A stretch of 64,000 nt of DNA from contig NZ_JACHXD010000004.1 of assembly GCF_014191875.1 (NCBI RefSeq), positions 310,001 through 374,000 of the forward strand. The letters run 5' to 3'. Under the pieces are notes generated by a model that made no database searches, was not told the origin of the DNA, and worked only from the letters and a program-made list of their open reading frames with translations. The number at the start of each line of letters is the position of its first letter. Position 1 is the stretch's first letter. Both the position numbers and the translations under genes were made by a program. Shown here one piece after another: positions 45,521-57,158 of this stretch. Source of the DNA: Pseudoduganella violacea (GTDB taxonomy: Bacteria > Pseudomonadota > Gammaproteobacteria > Burkholderiales > Burkholderiaceae_D).

Positions 45521-45548
45521 TGTTGAGGGAGATCAAACCTGCGCGTCC

Positions 45549-46349
45549 TTATGCGGCGTCGAGGGCGCTGCGGATGCCGCTGGTGAAGGCTTGGACGGCG
45601 GCCACGGCCTGGCCCGGCGGGCTGGCTTCGATTTCCTGGATGATGCGGCTGCCGATCACCACGGCGTCGGCCACCTTGGCCAGGGCTTTGGCGGTGGCGG
45701 CGTCGCGGATGCCGAAGCCGACGCCGATCGGCAGCGCGACGTGGCGGCGAATGCCGGCGATGCGTTCGGCCACTTCGGCGGTGTCGATGTGGCCGGCGCC
45801 GGTCACGCCTTTCAGCGAGACGTAGTAGCTGAAGCCGCCGCCGACTTTCGCCACTTGCTGCACGCGTTTCTCGGTCGAGGTCGGCGCCAGCAGGAAGATC
45901 AGGTCGAGGCCCGCCGCGCGCATCTTGGCGGCGAATTCCTCGCATTCTTCCGGCGGGTAGTCGACCACGATGGCGCCGTCCGCCCCGGCCTCGCGCGCGG
46001 CGACGATGAAGGCGTCGGCGCCGATGCGCTCAATCGGGTTGGCGTAGCCCATCAGCACCACGGGCGTGTGCGCGTTGCTGCGGCGGAATTCGCGCACGTA
46101 GCCGAAGACATCGTGGATGGTGACGCCCAGCGCCAGTGCGCGTTCGCAGGCGCGCTGGATCACCGGGCCTTCGGCCATCGGGTCGGAAAACGGCACGCCC
46201 AGTTCCAGCACGTCGGCGCCGCCCGCGACCAGGGCGTGCATCAGGGGCACGGTCTGCTCGCGCGCGGGATCGCCGGCGGTGATGAAGGTGATCAGGCCAG
46301 TCTTGCCTTGCTCTTTCAGTTTTGCGAAGGTTGGTGCGATACGGGACAT
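45549..46349 (-). CDS. trpA: Tryptophan synthase alpha subunit
   Basis: A 266-residue TIM barrel that cleaves indole-3-glycerol phosphate. Catalytic Glu lies in [19 protein letters not shown] and Asp in [12 protein letters not shown]; the phosphate loop is [11 protein letters not shown], then [15 protein letters not shown]. It is 35 bases after trpB in the trpF-trpB-trpA run. Confidence 0.97.
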   Translation of the reverse strand: MSRIAPTFAKLKEQGKTGLITFITAGDPAREQTVPLMHALVAGGADVLELGVPFSDPMAEGPVIQRACERALALGVTIHDVFGYVREFRRSNAHTPVVLMGYANPIERIGADAFIVAAREAGADGAIVVDYPPEECEEFAAKMRAAGLDLIFLLAPTSTEKRVQQVAKVGGGFSYYVSLKGVTGAGHIDTAEVAERIAGIRRHVALPIGVGFGIRDAATAKALAKVADAVVIGSRIIQEIEASPPGQAVAAVQAFTSGIRSALDAA

Positions 46350-46384
46350 GGTTATGCTCTCAGTAGTATGGGTTCAAATGAAGT

Positions 46385-47626
46385 TCAGTTGAAGTTCAGG
46401 CCCATGCGGGCCGCTACTGTGTGCATATCCTTGTCGCCCCGGCCGGACAGATTGGCCAGCACGATCTTATCCTTGGGCAGCGTGGCCGCCAGCTTGGCCG
46501 CGTAAGCCAGAGCGTGCGAGGATTCCAGCGCCGGGATGATGCCTTCGATATGGCAGCAGTCGTGGAAGGCTTTCAACGCCTCCTCGTCGGTGATCGAGAC
46601 ATACTGCGCCCGTCCCGCGTCCTTCAGGTAAGCGTGCTCCGGCCCCACGCCCGGGTAATCCAGGCCGGCCGAGACGGAGTGGGTTTCGATGATCTGCCCG
46701 TTCTCGTCCTGCAGCAGGTAGGTGCGGTTGCCGTGCAGGACGCCCGGCACGCCGGCCGTCAGCGAAGCGGCGTGCTTGCCGGTGTCCAGGCCCTCGCCCG
46801 CCGCTTCCACGCCGATCAATTGCGTTTCCTTGTGGTCGAGGTAGGGGTAGAAGATGCCCATGGCGTTGGAGCCGCCGCCGATGCAGGCCAGCACGTAGTC
46901 GGGCTGGCGGCCGGCCATTTCCGGCATCTGGTGCAGGCACTCTTCGCCGATCACGGACTGGAAGTCGCGCACCATCATCGGATAAGGATGCGGGCCGGCC
47001 ACGGTGCCGATGATGTAGAAGGTGTTTTCGATATTCGTGACCCAGTCGCGCATGGCCTCGTTGAGCGCGTCCTTGAGCGTCTTGGAGCCCGATTCCACCG
47101 GCACCACGGTCGCGCCCAGGAGCTTCATGCGGTAGACGTTCTGCGCCTGGCGCTTGACGTCCTCGCTGCCCATGTACACCACGCATTCGAGGCCGAAGCG
47201 GGCGCAGATGGTGGCCGTGGCCACGCCGTGCTGGCCGGCGCCGGTTTCGGCGATGATGCGCGGCTTGCCCATGCGCTTGGCCAGCAAGGCCTGGCCGATC
47301 ACATTATTGATCTTGTGGGCGCCGGTGTGGTTCAGGTCTTCGCGCTTGAAGTAGATTTGCGCGCCGCCCGCCAGATCGGACCAGCGCTTGGCGTGGTAGA
47401 TCGGCGAAGGACGGCCGACGAAGTGCTTCAGCTCATAGCGGAATTCGTCGAGGAAGATCGGGTCTTTGCTGTAGCGCGCGTAAGCGGCTTTCAGCTCGTC
47501 CAGCGCATAGGTCAGGGTTTCGGCAACGAAGGAGCCGCCGTAAGGGCCGAAGTGGCCGTTCAGGTCGGGTTGCTGATAGTCGTGGGTGTGGAACAGGGCG
47601 GAAACGCCGTCAGGCAGATCTTTCAT
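46385..47626 (-). CDS. trpB: Tryptophan synthase beta subunit
   Basis: A 413-residue PLP enzyme condensing indole with serine. PLP lysine is in [38 protein letters not shown] and the phosphate loop [16 protein letters not shown] are intact. I use ATG 47626 with AAGAGA upstream; another ATG at 47653 would add nine residues. Either start lies at or inside the 3' end of trpF, so translation is coupled. Confidence 0.97.
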   Translation of the reverse strand: MKDLPDGVSALFHTHDYQQPDLNGHFGPYGGSFVAETLTYALDELKAAYARYSKDPIFLDEFRYELKHFVGRPSPIYHAKRWSDLAGGAQIYFKREDLNHTGAHKINNVIGQALLAKRMGKPRIIAETGAGQHGVATATICARFGLECVVYMGSEDVKRQAQNVYRMKLLGATVVPVESGSKTLKDALNEAMRDWVTNIENTFYIIGTVAGPHPYPMMVRDFQSVIGEECLHQMPEMAGRQPDYVLACIGGGSNAMGIFYPYLDHKETQLIGVEAAGEGLDTGKHAASLTAGVPGVLHGNRTYLLQDENGQIIETHSVSAGLDYPGVGPEHAYLKDAGRAQYVSITDEEALKAFHDCCHIEGIIPALESSHALAYAAKLAATLPKDKIVLANLSGRGDKDMHTVAARMGLNFN

Positions 47627-48302
47627 GATAGGTGTCTCTTTCGATAGTGGCATCGGCTTCCCGGACCGCGCGGACGAAACCGTCGATCAGGCGGGAATCT
47701 TTAATGCCCTTGGCCGCTTCGACGCCGCTACTGACGTCAACCGCGCAAGGGCGAACGCGCACCACTGCGCCAGTCGCATTTTGTGCGTTCAAGCCACCAC
47801 TCAAAACGGCCCGACGCGCGAGTTCTTTTGGAATGAGAGACCAATCAAAAACCTTTCCTGCGCCGCCATAGGCATCCACGAAGGTATCGAAAAGCAAGCC
47901 GTTGAATAGCTTGCTGGATGCGCGGCACTGTTGTTCGTATTCTAGCAGTTCGGCGGAAGAACTGTCCGGCTTCACGCGAAACACGCGCATAAAAGGCCGG
48001 TTGACGGCCGCCGCCGCCTCGGCGCACTGCTGCGCCGTCTCGTCGCCATGGAATTGCAGCAGGCCGATCGGGGCCACGGCCACGGTGGCCGCCACCTCGT
48101 CCGCGCTGGCGTTGACGAACAGGCCGACCGCCGTCACGAAGGGCGGCAACAGCGCAATCAGCTCGGCCGCGCGCTGCGGCGTCACATGGCGCGGACTTTT
48201 GGGATAAAAGACAAAGCCCACCGCATCGGCGCCGGCGGCCACCGCCGCCTGCACGTCCTCCTCGCGGGTCAGGCCGCAAATCTTGATACGGGTACGCTGC
48301 AT
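47610..48302 (-). CDS. trpF: Phosphoribosylanthranilate isomerase
   Basis: A 230-residue TIM-barrel isomerase: [20 protein letters not shown] with the catalytic Cys, [27 protein letters not shown], and [19 protein letters not shown] with the catalytic Asp, then [14 protein letters not shown]. It lies 13 bases after the truA stop codon and overlaps the start of trpB. Confidence 0.96.
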   Translation of the reverse strand: MQRTRIKICGLTREEDVQAAVAAGADAVGFVFYPKSPRHVTPQRAAELIALLPPFVTAVGLFVNASADEVAATVAVAPIGLLQFHGDETAQQCAEAAAAVNRPFMRVFRVKPDSSSAELLEYEQQCRASSKLFNGLLFDTFVDAYGGAGKVFDWSLIPKELARRAVLSGGLNAQNATGAVVRVRPCAVDVSSGVEAAKGIKDSRLIDGFVRAVREADATIERDTYHERSA

Positions 48303-48315
48303 CTATCTTCGTCCT

Positions 48316-49137
48316 TTAAAAAGCGGGCAAGATGCTGGCCGCTTCGGCCGGCAAGCCCCATTTTTCATCGTATTCGATATTCGCCAGATACAAGCCATCC
48401 GGCATGAAGGTGGGCGCGGCGACGGTGCGGTCGCGGCCGGCCAGCAGTTCGGCCATCCATTCCGGCTGTTCCCTGCCCTGCCCCACATAGATCAGGGAGC
48501 CTACCAGATTCCGCACCATATGGTGCAGGAAGGCGCTGGCGCGCAGGGTGAACAGGATCATGTCGCCGTGGCGCGCCACGCCGACCTCGTACATCTGCTT
48601 GACCGGGGTCTTGGCCTGGCACTGGGCGGCGCGGAAGGCGCTGAAGTCGTGCTCGCCGATCAGGTGGGCGGCGCCGGCGCGCATCAGCTCCACGTCCAGC
48701 GGGCGGTGGCAGAAGCCGGCGCGGCCCGCCAGCAGCGGCGAACGCACCTGGTGGTTGTACAGCAGGTAGTGGTAGGTGCGGGAGCGGGCGCTGAAGCGGG
48801 CGTGGAACTCGCCTTCGCGGTATTCGCCCTCGGCCACCGGTTCCAGCTCCTGCACTTCCCTGGCCCAGCGCACGCCGATGGACTCGGGCAGGAAGGCGTT
48901 GATGCCGCGCACCCAGGCATGGGTCTCGCGCGTCAGATCGGTGTCGAAATGGACCACCTGGCCCAGCGCGTGCACGCCGGCGTCGGTGCGGCCGGCGCAG
49001 GTGGTGGGCAGGTGGGCGCAGGCGAATTGCTGGATCGCCTGTTCCAGCTTGTCCTGCACGGTGATGCCGTGGGGCTGTATCTGATAGCCGTGCCAGTCGG
49101 CGCCGTTGTACTGGACTCCTAGTGCGATCCGTTTCAA
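48316..49137 (-). CDS. truA: tRNA pseudouridine(38-40) synthase, probable TTG start
   Basis: A TruA of about 273 residues: [15 protein letters not shown], the catalytic Asp in [19 protein letters not shown], and late [17 protein letters not shown]. It modifies the tRNA anticodon arm. The family N-terminus is (M)[11 protein letters not shown], which starts here at TTG 49137; the longer frame would extend 45 non-homologous residues into fimV. There is no ATG or GTG nearby in frame. It lies between fimV and trpF in the usual order. Confidence 0.92.
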   Translation of the reverse strand: MKRIALGVQYNGADWHGYQIQPHGITVQDKLEQAIQQFACAHLPTTCAGRTDAGVHALGQVVHFDTDLTRETHAWVRGINAFLPESIGVRWAREVQELEPVAEGEYREGEFHARFSARSRTYHYLLYNHQVRSPLLAGRAGFCHRPLDVELMRAGAAHLIGEHDFSAFRAAQCQAKTPVKQMYEVGVARHGDMILFTLRASAFLHHMVRNLVGSLIYVGQGREQPEWMAELLAGRDRTVAAPTFMPDGLYLANIEYDEKWGLPAEAASILPAF

Positions 49138-49201
49138 TTCCTGCTCTATGGTGTGGTCTGCGAGAGGGGCATTATACAGCCGTGCCGCCCCGCGCCTTGG
49201 C

Positions 49202-52150
49202 TCACCCCAGCAGCGCGCGCATGGAGCTGGCGCGGCCGACCTGGTCGTCGTTGCCGCCGCGGATGACCTCATCGAGCAGCTCGCGCGCGCCTTCCTTGTC
49301 GCCGATTTCCTGGTAGGCGATGGCCAGATCGAGCTTGGTGTCCATCTCCATATGGTGGGCCGACAGGGCTTCCTCGCTGGCCACCGGGGCGGCGGTCAGC
49401 GCTTCGGCCGGCTGGGCGGCGCCGCCGTGCAGGTCCAGGTCGATGCCGCTCAGGTCGAAGTCGGCGGGCGCCGGGGCCGGCGCTTCGCCCATCTTCATGT
49501 CTTCGATATCGGGCAGCGCGGCGGCGGCAGGCTTCATGTCCTCGATATCCGGCAGGCGCAGATCGTCCAGGCCCGGCGCGGCGATGGTCGGCGCGGCGAT
49601 TGGCGCGGGGGCGCTGGCCGGCAGGTCGAAGTCCATCATATCCAGGTCGGCCAGCGCCTCAGGCTCGGCGGCCGGCGCCGGCGCTGGGGCTGGGGTCTCG
49701 CCCGGCAGGTCCAGATTGAAATCCATGCCCAGGTCGTCGGCCGGCGCGGGAGCCGGCGCGGCGGCGCTTTCAAACGGCATATCAAGCGCCAGGTCCAGGT
49801 CCGGCGCGGCCTTGTCTTGCTCGGTCAGGCTGGATGCGGTTTCGGCGGCGGGCGCCGGAGCCGGAGCCGGAGCGGCCGCCTGGTCGAAGCTCAAGCCACC
49901 CAGGTCGAAGTCGAGGAAGCTGCTTGGATCGCTTTCCGGCTTGGCGGCCGACTGCGCCCACGCCGGCTCGGCGGCAGCGGCGCCGGGCGTGGCCCAGTCG
50001 GGCGTCTCGGCGGCCGGCGCGGGTTCGGTCGGCAGCGCCGTCTGCTCCTGGGCGAAATCGAGGCCGCTGTCGGCCTGCGCGGCCAGGGCCGTGGCGTCCT
50101 TGCTCAGGTCCAGGTCCAAGCCTTCCTCGGCAGCGGCTTCCGCCGGCGGCGGCGCGGCAAAGATGGAGAGATCGTCGTCAGCCAGCGCGGCGGCGCCGGC
50201 AGCGCCAGCGGCCGTCAGACCAAGGCCGGCCGCCACATCAGCGCTGGCCGCAGCCGGAGCCGAAGCTGTACCCGCGTACAGCGGATTCGTTGGATCGATG
50301 CCGCGGCCCAGCTGCGCCGCCTGCGCCCATTCCTCTCCCTCGCCGCTGGTCTGCGAATACAGCTCGCTGGCTTGGGCTTCAAAGGCGCGCGCATCGCGGC
50401 GGTTGGCGTAGATCTCCAGCAGTTTCAGGCGCACCGGATGGCGTTCCGGATGGTTGCGCAGCGCTTCCTTCAGGATTTCCTCGGCCTGGGCGTCGCGGCC
50501 ATAAGCAATGTAGACGTCGGCTTCGGCCACTGGGTCGACTTCATTGGTATCGAGCTGGCTGGCCGAGGGCGCGAAGTTGGAGTTGAACACGCTGTTGCTG
50601 GTATCCACGCTCTGGCCGCCCGCTTCGGCGAACATGGCGGGCGCGGTCACGCCCGGGTCGCCCAGCACGCTGCTCTCTTCCTGCGGCACGGTCATCTCGG
50701 CTTTCTGCTGCTTGCGGCGGCGCGCCAGCATGAACGCGCCGCCCAGCAGCGCGGCCAGGGCCACGCCGATGTACTGCGCGTTTTCGGTCAGGGTCTCGAT
50801 CAGGGACGGCTCCTGCACCGGTGACTTGGCCGCGCCCACCACGCTGCGCGGCGGCTTGGCCGGCTTGGCGGCGGGTTCGCTGGCGGCGGCTGACGCGGCA
50901 GCTTCCACCGACGCAGCCGCCGCCTGCTCCTTGGCCGAGGCGGCGGCCGACGCTTCCGGCTTGGCCGGCGCCGACGCCTTGTTCTGCGCCTCGGTCGCCG
51001 CCTTGCTCTTCACGGCCATCAGCTTTTCCAGATCGCTGACGTTCTTTTCCAGTTCCTTGACGCGCTCGCTGGCCTCGGCCACTTGCTGGTCCTTGGCGAT
51101 CTTGTCTTCCGCGCTGCCGGTCTTGCCGGTGCGGGCCGACTGCTCGCCGGCCTTCGACAGTTTCAGCTTGTCCTTCGATTCGCTGGCCGCTTTCGCATGC
51201 TCCTCCACGCGCGCCGTGATCTTGCCGGTGGCGCTTTGCGCCGCTTCCGGCGCCTTGGCCGGGGTGCTGGAGGCGACCTGGCCGGCCAGCTTGGCGCGGT
51301 AGGCGTTGAAGTCGGCGGCATGGGCCACCACCACGCCATGCGCCTCGCCCTGGGCGGTGGCGCGCGCCGTGTCGGCATCCGGCACGCGCAGGATGGTGCC
51401 CGACTTCAAGCGGTTCATATTCTTGCCGGAGAAGGCTTCCGGATTGGCGCGGTACAGCGCCACCAGCATCATGTCCAGCGATACATCGGAAGGCTTGAGC
51501 TGGCGCGCGATGCGTCCCAGCGTATCGCCCTGCTTGACGCGGTATTCGTCCTCTTCCGCCGCCGGCTTGGCCGGGCTGGCGGCCGGCGCGGGACGGCTGG
51601 CGCGCACCGCGGCCGCGCGCTCGGCGGCGCTCGGTCCCGCGGCGGGCGCGGTGGCGGCAGCGGTGGCCGGCGCGACCGGACGGGCCGCTTCGGACGGCGC
51701 AGCCTGCGGCGACTGGGCCGAACGCAGGTCGGCCGGATCGAGCAGGAAGGTGTATTCGCGCACCAGGCGGCCGTTGGTCCAGCTCAGTTCCAGCAGCATG
51801 TCGACGAAGGGTTCGTTGATCGGCTGGCTGGAGCTGACGCGGATGAATTGGCGGCCATTGCGCTGCTCGACATCGAACTTCAGCGACAGCAGTGCCGGGT
51901 TGAAATCAATATTGGCCTGACGGAAGGCATCGGGCGAGGCCAGCTTGGCCGCCAGCTCGCCCGCCTCTTCCGGCGTGACGGCCGTCAGTTCGATTTCGGC
52001 GCGCAGCGGCTGCCCCAGCGATGACAGCACAGTCAACTTGCCCAGGCCGGCGGCGTTTGCAGAGGCAGACAATAAAACCGCGCTGGCGACAGCGCCGGTG
52101 ATAGTTTTCAATGCGAACGAAACCAGCTTGGAGCGTTTTTGTACAGGCAT
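49202..52150 (-). CDS. fimV: FimV-family cell-pole/peptidoglycan-binding protein
   Basis: A 982-residue protein: signal peptide ([10 protein letters not shown]), conserved N-domain ([20 protein letters not shown]), LysM motif ([20 protein letters not shown]), coiled coil near [14 protein letters not shown], one membrane helix ([17 protein letters not shown]), then a very acidic Ala/Pro-rich cytoplasmic half with TPR-like helices ([20 protein letters not shown]) and the FimV C-terminal motif ([20 protein letters not shown]). FimV organises the pole and supports type IV pili and cAMP signalling in relatives. The start at 52150 is chosen for the signal peptide. It lies between asd and truA as usual. 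Confidence 0.94.
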   Translation of the reverse strand: MPVQKRSKLVSFALKTITGAVASAVLLSASANAAGLGKLTVLSSLGQPLRAEIELTAVTPEEAGELAAKLASPDAFRQANIDFNPALLSLKFDVEQRNGRQFIRVSSSQPINEPFVDMLLELSWTNGRLVREYTFLLDPADLRSAQSPQAAPSEAARPVAPATAAATAPAAGPSAAERAAAVRASRPAPAASPAKPAAEEDEYRVKQGDTLGRIARQLKPSDVSLDMMLVALYRANPEAFSGKNMNRLKSGTILRVPDADTARATAQGEAHGVVVAHAADFNAYRAKLAGQVASSTPAKAPEAAQSATGKITARVEEHAKAASESKDKLKLSKAGEQSARTGKTGSAEDKIAKDQQVAEASERVKELEKNVSDLEKLMAVKSKAATEAQNKASAPAKPEASAAASAKEQAAAASVEAAASAAASEPAAKPAKPPRSVVGAAKSPVQEPSLIETLTENAQYIGVALAALLGGAFMLARRRKQQKAEMTVPQEESSVLGDPGVTAPAMFAEAGGQSVDTSNSVFNSNFAPSASQLDTNEVDPVAEADVYIAYGRDAQAEEILKEALRNHPERHPVRLKLLEIYANRRDARAFEAQASELYSQTSGEGEEWAQAAQLGRGIDPTNPLYAGTASAPAAASADVAAGLGLTAAGAAGAAALADDDLSIFAAPPPAEAAAEEGLDLDLSKDATALAAQADSGLDFAQEQTALPTEPAPAAETPDWATPGAAAAEPAWAQSAAKPESDPSSFLDFDLGGLSFDQAAAPAPAPAPAAETASSLTEQDKAAPDLDLALDMPFESAAAPAPAPADDLGMDFNLDLPGETPAPAPAPAAEPEALADLDMMDFDLPASAPAPIAAPTIAAPGLDDLRLPDIEDMKPAAAALPDIEDMKMGEAPAPAPADFDLSGIDLDLHGGAAQPAEALTAAPVASEEALSAHHMEMDTKLDLAIAYQEIGDKEGARELLDEVIRGGNDDQVGRASSMRALLG

Positions 52151-52300
52151 AGTGTGGGGCTTAAATGGGTTAGCTGGGGAAAAGTTACTTTCCCGGATAT
52201 CCCAACATAACATCATGGCATCAAGCGTGCAAGCATTCGCCCCCTTGGAAAAGCCCTTGGTGTCCCCACAATGCCGAATCTTTCGTGCAAAACCAAGAAA

Positions 52301-52331
52301 AAAGGCCGATTTCCCTATGAAATCGGCCTTT
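52301..52331 (-). terminator. Rho-independent terminator after asd
   Basis: AAAGGCCGATTT and AAATCGGCCTTT make a perfect 12-bp stem with a 7-nt loop; a T-rich tract follows on the minus strand. It ends the leu-asd transcript before fimV. Confidence 0.93.
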
Positions 52332-52384
52332 CGGGAGAGGCGCCAAACGGCGCCCCAACCGCTGGAACTGCGCGCTGAAACTGC

Positions 52385-53512
52385 TTATTTATCGAGCACG
52401 ATGCGCAGCATGCGGCGCAGTGGTTCGGCCGCGCCCCACAGCAGCTGGTCGCCCACGGTGAAGGCCGAGATGTACTCGCCGCCCATGGCCATCTTGCGCA
52501 CGCGGCCAACCGGAATGGTCAGGCTGCCGGTGACGGCGGCCGGGGTCAGGTCGCGCGCCGACGCTTCGCGCGTGTTCGGCACCAACTTCACCCACTGGTT
52601 GTCGTTGGCGATGATGTCGTTGATCTCGTCCAGCGGCACATCCTTTTTCAGCTTGATGGTCAGCGCCTGCGAGTGGCAGCGCATGGCGCCGATGCGCACG
52701 CACAGGCCATCGACCGGAATCGGCTGGCTGCCGAAGTCCAGGCCGCGGCCGAGGATCTTGTTGGTCTCGGCGCCGCCCTTCCACTCTTCCTTCGACTGAC
52801 CATTGCCCAGGTCCTTGTCGATCCACGGGATCAGGTTGCCGGCCAGCGGCACGCCGAACTGCTTGGTCTCTTCAGCCGACAGGCCATGCTGGGTAGCCAG
52901 CACCTGGCGGTCGATTTCCAGGATCGCGGCAGCCGGGTTGTCCAGCAGCGATTTGACGGAAGCGTTGATGGTGCCGAACTGGGTCAGCAGCTCGCGCATA
53001 TGCTGGGCGCCGCCGCCCGACGCGGCCTGGTAGGTCATGGAGGTCATCCAGTCCACCAGATCGTGCTTGAACAGGCCGCCCAAGCCCATCAGCATGCAGG
53101 ACACGGTGCAGTTGCCGCCGACGAAGTTCTTCACGCCCTTGGCCATGGCGTCCTTGATCACGTTCAGGTTGACCGGATCGAGCACGATGACGGCGTCCTT
53201 CTCCATGCGCAGGGTCGACGCGGCGTCGATCCAGTAGCCGTTCCAGCCGGCCGCGCGCAGTTTCGGGAACACGTCGGACGTGTAGTCGCCGCCCTGGCAG
53301 GAAATGATGATCTCGCAGCGTTTCAGCTCATCGATATTGGTCGCGTCTTTCAGCGTGGTTTCGTTCTTCGCCATGGCAGGCGCGGCGCCGCCGGTGTTCG
53401 AAGTGGTGAAAAATACCGGCTCGATATGGGCGAAATCGCCCTCTTCCTGCATGCGCTGCATCAGGACCGAACCGACCATGCCACGCCAACCAACTAGACC
53501 TACGAGTTTCAT
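52385..53512 (-). CDS. asd: Aspartate-semialdehyde dehydrogenase
   Basis: A 375-residue enzyme of the aspartate pathway leading to lysine, methionine, threonine and diaminopimelate. NADP loop [21 protein letters not shown] at the N-terminus, catalytic Cys near 135 in [14 protein letters not shown], and [14 protein letters not shown]. Length fits the Gram-negative form. It follows leuB by 66 bases and ends before a strong terminator. Confidence 0.97.
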   Translation of the reverse strand: MKLVGLVGWRGMVGSVLMQRMQEEGDFAHIEPVFFTTSNTGGAAPAMAKNETTLKDATNIDELKRCEIIISCQGGDYTSDVFPKLRAAGWNGYWIDAASTLRMEKDAVIVLDPVNLNVIKDAMAKGVKNFVGGNCTVSCMLMGLGGLFKHDLVDWMTSMTYQAASGGGAQHMRELLTQFGTINASVKSLLDNPAAAILEIDRQVLATQHGLSAEETKQFGVPLAGNLIPWIDKDLGNGQSKEEWKGGAETNKILGRGLDFGSQPIPVDGLCVRIGAMRCHSQALTIKLKKDVPLDEINDIIANDNQWVKLVPNTREASARDLTPAAVTGSLTIPVGRVRKMAMGGEYISAFTVGDQLLWGAAEPLRRMLRIVLDK

Positions 53513-53578
53513 TTTGCTTTCCCTTGGGTTGAATGAGAAGATCGGCAGTGGCTCCCGCCCCTGCCTTCTTCGCTTTGT

Positions 53579-54649
53579 TTATGCGAGTGCGCGCACCACG
53601 GCGTCGCCCATTTCTTCGGTGCCGACCTTGTGGGTTCCGGCTTCATGGATATCCGGCGTGCGCAGGCCTTGCGCCAACACCTTCTTGACTGCTGCTTCGA
53701 TACGGTCCGCCTGCTGCGCGCGGTTGAGCGAGAAGCGCAGCATCATGGCCGCCGACAAAATCGTCGCCAGCGGATTAGCGATGCCCTTGCCCGCGATGTC
53801 CGGCGCCGAGCCGTGCGAAGGCTCGTACAGACCCTTGTTGTTGGCGTCCAGCGAGGCCGATGGCAGCATGCCGATGGAACCGGTGAGCATGGCCGCCGCG
53901 TCGGACAGGATGTCGCCGAACATATTGCCGGTGACGATGACGTCGAATTTCTTCGGCGCGCGCACCAGCTGCATGGCGGCGTTGTCGACGTACATATGGT
54001 CGAGCGCCACGTCCGGGTATTCCTGGTGCACGTCGGTGACGATGTCCTTCCAGAACTGGAAGGTTTCCAGCACATTGGCCTTGTCCACGCTGGTCAGGCG
54101 CTTGCCGCGCTTTTGCGCCGCCTGGAAAGCCACGTGGGCGATGCGGCGGATTTCGCCTTCCGCATAGCGCATGGTGTCGAAGCCTTCGCGCTGGCCCTTG
54201 AAGGGGCCGTCCGGGCATTCGCGCACGCCGCGCGGCTGGCCGAAATAGATGTCGCCGGTCAGCTCGCGGATGATCAGGATGTCCAGGCCCGACACCACTT
54301 CCGGCTTCAGCGTGGAAGCGCCGGCCAGCTCGGGATACAGGATGGCCGGACGCAGGTTGGCGAACAGGCCCAGGTTCTTGCGCAGGCCCAGGATGGCCTG
54401 TTCCGGACGCAGCGAGCGTTCCAGCGTGTCGTACTTGAAGTCGCCCACGGCGCCGAACAGCACGGCGTCGGCCGCTTTCGCCAGCGCCAGCGTGGCTTCC
54501 GGCAGCGGATGGCCATGCGCGGCATAGCCGGCGCCGCCCACCGGCGCGCTTTCGAGTTCAAATTTTTCGTCCAGTGCGTTGAGCACCTTCACCGCTTGGG
54601 CCACGATTTCCGGGCCGATGCCGTCGCCCGGCAAGATAGCAATTTTCAT
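53579..54649 (-). CDS. leuB: 3-isopropylmalate dehydrogenase
   Basis: A 356-residue NAD-dependent oxidative decarboxylase: [34 protein letters not shown], the [11 protein letters not shown] loop, catalytic Tyr in [31 protein letters not shown] and [17 protein letters not shown]. It lies 12 bases after leuD in the leuC-leuD-leuB block. Confidence 0.97.
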   Translation of the reverse strand: MKIAILPGDGIGPEIVAQAVKVLNALDEKFELESAPVGGAGYAAHGHPLPEATLALAKAADAVLFGAVGDFKYDTLERSLRPEQAILGLRKNLGLFANLRPAILYPELAGASTLKPEVVSGLDILIIRELTGDIYFGQPRGVRECPDGPFKGQREGFDTMRYAEGEIRRIAHVAFQAAQKRGKRLTSVDKANVLETFQFWKDIVTDVHQEYPDVALDHMYVDNAAMQLVRAPKKFDVIVTGNMFGDILSDAAAMLTGSIGMLPSASLDANNKGLYEPSHGSAPDIAGKGIANPLATILSAAMMLRFSLNRAQQADRIEAAVKKVLAQGLRTPDIHEAGTHKVGTEEMGDAVVRALA

Positions 54650-54661
54650 ATTGTTCTTTGT

Positions 54662-55309
54662 TTAGATGACGTTGGCCAGCCAGGGCTGGTTGGCCAGATG
54701 ACGCTCTTCGAAGGCGCGGATGCTGTCGGCGTGGCGCAGCGTCAGGCCGATGTCGTCGAGACCATTCATCAGGCAGTATTTGCGGAAGGCGTCGATCTCG
54801 AAGGGGTAGGAGACGCTGCCATTGGCCGTGGTAACGCGCTGCTGTTCAAGGTCCACCACCAAGCGGTAGCCGGGGAAGGCCTTGACTTCATTGAACAGAT
54901 GATCGATCTGGGTTTCGCTCAAGACCACGGGCAGCAGGCCGTTCTTGAAGCAGTTATTGTAGAAGATGTCGGCGAAGCTGGGCGCGAGAATGGCGCGGAA
55001 GCCGAATTGGTCGAGCGCCCACGGCGCGTGCTCGCGCGAGGAGCCGCAGCCGAAGTTCTTGCGCGTCAGCAGGACGGAAGCGCCCTGGTAGCGCGCCTGG
55101 TTCAGCACGAAGTCGGGATTGAGCGGACGGCCGCTGTTATCCATGCCTGGTTCGCCGTGGTCCAGATAGCGCCATTCGTCGAACAGATTGGGGCCGAAGC
55201 CGGTGCGGTGGATGGACTTCAGGAATTGCTTGGGGATGATGGCGTCGGTATCGACATTCGCGCGGTCGAGCGGTGCGACGAGGCCTTCATAGACAGTAAA
55301 TTTTTCCAT
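54662..55309 (-). CDS. leuD: 3-isopropylmalate dehydratase small subunit
   Basis: A 215-residue swivel subunit of the isopropylmalate isomerase: [32 protein letters not shown] and [20 protein letters not shown]. It pairs with LeuC. The entericidin-like gene lies 52 bases upstream. Confidence 0.97.
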   Translation of the reverse strand: MEKFTVYEGLVAPLDRANVDTDAIIPKQFLKSIHRTGFGPNLFDEWRYLDHGEPGMDNSGRPLNPDFVLNQARYQGASVLLTRKNFGCGSSREHAPWALDQFGFRAILAPSFADIFYNNCFKNGLLPVVLSETQIDHLFNEVKAFPGYRLVVDLEQQRVTTANGSVSYPFEIDAFRKYCLMNGLDDIGLTLRHADSIRAFEERHLANQPWLANVI

Positions 55310-55361
55310 GATTCTCTAAAGGAGAGCGACGGCGGACCGTCGGGCCCGCCGTACTGCGGTG

Positions 55362-55484
55362 TTATTTTTTGCCGGCGCCTTCAACGGCCTGGCCGACCTT
55401 TTGCACATCTTTGCCGATGCCGGCGACGGTGTTGCAGCCGCTTAGGAACAGGGCGGTGATGGCGATGGCGAATAGGGTTTTCAT
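55362..55484 (-). CDS. Entericidin A/B-type small lipoprotein
   Basis: A 40-residue protein: signal MKTLFAIAITALFLSGC with lipobox LSGC, then NTVAGIGKDVQKVGQAVEG and a basic end. This matches entericidin lipoproteins, which are short and amphipathic after the lipidated Cys. AAGAGAAC lies upstream. It sits in the gap between leuC and leuD, its usual place in many betaproteobacteria. Function there is not established; it is too short for many gene callers. Confidence 0.88.
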   Translation of the reverse strand: MKTLFAIAITALFLSGCNTVAGIGKDVQKVGQAVEGAGKK

Positions 55485-55517
55485 GATGATGTTCTCTTGG
55501 ATCGGGTAATCGGGTAA

Positions 55518-56918
55518 TCAGCGCAGGGCGCGCACGTCGACGAAATGGCCGGCGATACCGGCGGCGGCCGCCATGGCGGGCGACACCAGGTGGGTGCGTC
55601 CGCCTTGGCCCTGACGACCTTCGAAATTACGGTTGGAGGTGGAAGCGCAGCGCTCGCCCGGATCGAGGCGGTCGGCGTTCATGGCCAGGCACATCGAGCA
55701 GCCCGGCTCGCGCCATTCGAAGCCGGCGGCCTTGAAGATGCTGTCCAGGCCTTCGCGTTCGGCCTGTTCCTTCACCAGGCCGGAGCCGGGCACCACCAGC
55801 GCCAGCTTCACGTTCGAGGCGCGCTGCTTGCCGCGCACCACGGCGGCGGCGGCGCGCAAGTCCTCGATGCGCGAGTTGGTGCAGGAGCCGATGAAGACCT
55901 TGTCGATGCGGATGTCCTCGATCGCCGTATTCGGCTTGAGGTCCATATACACCAGGGCTTTTTCCATGGCGTCGCGCTTGACGCTGTCCTTTTCCTGGTC
56001 GGGATCGGGCACGCGGCCATCGACCGCCACCACCATTTCCGGCGAGGTGCCCCAGGTCACCTGGGGCTTGATCTCGGCGGCGTTCAGGGTCACCACCAGG
56101 TCGAATCTGGCGCCGGCATCGGAATGCAGGGTGCGCCAGTATTCGACGGCGCGTTCCCAGTGCGGCCCGACCGGCGAGAAAGGACGGCCTTTCACGTAAT
56201 CGATGGTGATGTCGTCGACGGCCACCATGCCGGCGCGCGCGCCCGCTTCGATCGCCATATTGCAGACGGTCATGCGGCCTTCCATCGACAGCGCGCGGAT
56301 GGCCGAACCGGCGAATTCAATCGCGTAGCCGGTGCCGCCGGCGGTGCCGATGACGCCGATCACAGCCAGCACGATGTCCTTGGCGGTCACGCCGGCCGGC
56401 AGCGCGCCGTCCACCTGCACCAGCATGGCCTTGGATTTCTTGGCCAGCAGGGTTTGCGTGGCCAGCACGTGCTCCACTTCCGAGGTGCCGATGCCATGCG
56501 CCAGCGCGCCGAAAGCGCCGTGGGTCGAAGTATGCGAGTCGCCGCACACCACGGTCATGCCGGGCAGGGTCGCGCCCTGCTCCGGGCCGATGACGTGGAC
56601 GATGCCCTGGCGCTTGTCGTTCATATTGAAGTAGGTCAGGCCGAAGGCCTGGGTATTCTTGTCCAGCGTTTCGACCTGCAGGCGCGAGACCGGATCGGCG
56701 ATGCCGTGCGAGCGGTCGGTGGTCGGCACATTGTGGTCGGCCACGGCCAGGTTGGCGGACAGCCGCCATGGCTGGCGGTTGGCGGCGCGCAGGCCGTCGA
56801 AGGCCTGCGGGCTGGTCACTTCGTGCACAAGGTGGCGGTCGATGTAGAGGATGGCGGTGCCGTCGTCTTCGGTGCGCACCACATGGGATTCCCAGAGTTT
56901 GTCGTAAAGCGTCTTCAT
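55518..56918 (-). CDS. leuC: 3-isopropylmalate dehydratase large subunit
   Basis: A 466-residue [4Fe-4S] aconitase-family subunit: [41 protein letters not shown], cluster cysteines in [17 protein letters not shown] and [10 protein letters not shown], and the substrate loop [19 protein letters not shown]. First gene of the leu block. I found no leader peptide or attenuator in the 240-base upstream gap; only the cheA terminator is clear there. Confidence 0.97.
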   Translation of the reverse strand: MKTLYDKLWESHVVRTEDDGTAILYIDRHLVHEVTSPQAFDGLRAANRQPWRLSANLAVADHNVPTTDRSHGIADPVSRLQVETLDKNTQAFGLTYFNMNDKRQGIVHVIGPEQGATLPGMTVVCGDSHTSTHGAFGALAHGIGTSEVEHVLATQTLLAKKSKAMLVQVDGALPAGVTAKDIVLAVIGVIGTAGGTGYAIEFAGSAIRALSMEGRMTVCNMAIEAGARAGMVAVDDITIDYVKGRPFSPVGPHWERAVEYWRTLHSDAGARFDLVVTLNAAEIKPQVTWGTSPEMVVAVDGRVPDPDQEKDSVKRDAMEKALVYMDLKPNTAIEDIRIDKVFIGSCTNSRIEDLRAAAAVVRGKQRASNVKLALVVPGSGLVKEQAEREGLDSIFKAAGFEWREPGCSMCLAMNADRLDPGERCASTSNRNFEGRQGQGGRTHLVSPAMAAAAGIAGHFVDVRALR

Positions 56919-57100
56919 GGTTGCTGCTGCTGCCTAATTTTTGAGTGATCCAATTTGATTATGCCATATTTGTGCAACGCAAAACCAAGCCCGTCTTTCC
57001 GCCTCGTGAGCCGATGCGTCCTGGGAATTTGCCTGTTTTATCTGGCGCCCTTTGTTGATGTTTATATAAAGCTTGTGAAAATAAATACAAAAGACTACGC

Positions 57101-57134
57101 GAAAAAAAAGCCTGCGGTGTGGGCCGCAGGCTTT
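57101..57134 (-). terminator. Rho-independent terminator after cheA
   Basis: AAAGCCTGCGG and CCGCAGGCTTT form a perfect 11-bp stem with a 6-nt loop; an eight-T run follows on the minus strand. It lies 25 bases after the cheA stop. Confidence 0.93.
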
Positions 57135-57158
57135 GGTGTCTTGCTTGGTGCTTGATGC

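Noticed and set aside
56919..57158. Leucine leader peptide or attenuator before leuC
   Set aside because: No short frame with leucine runs and no mutually exclusive hairpins were found; the only hairpin is the cheA terminator.
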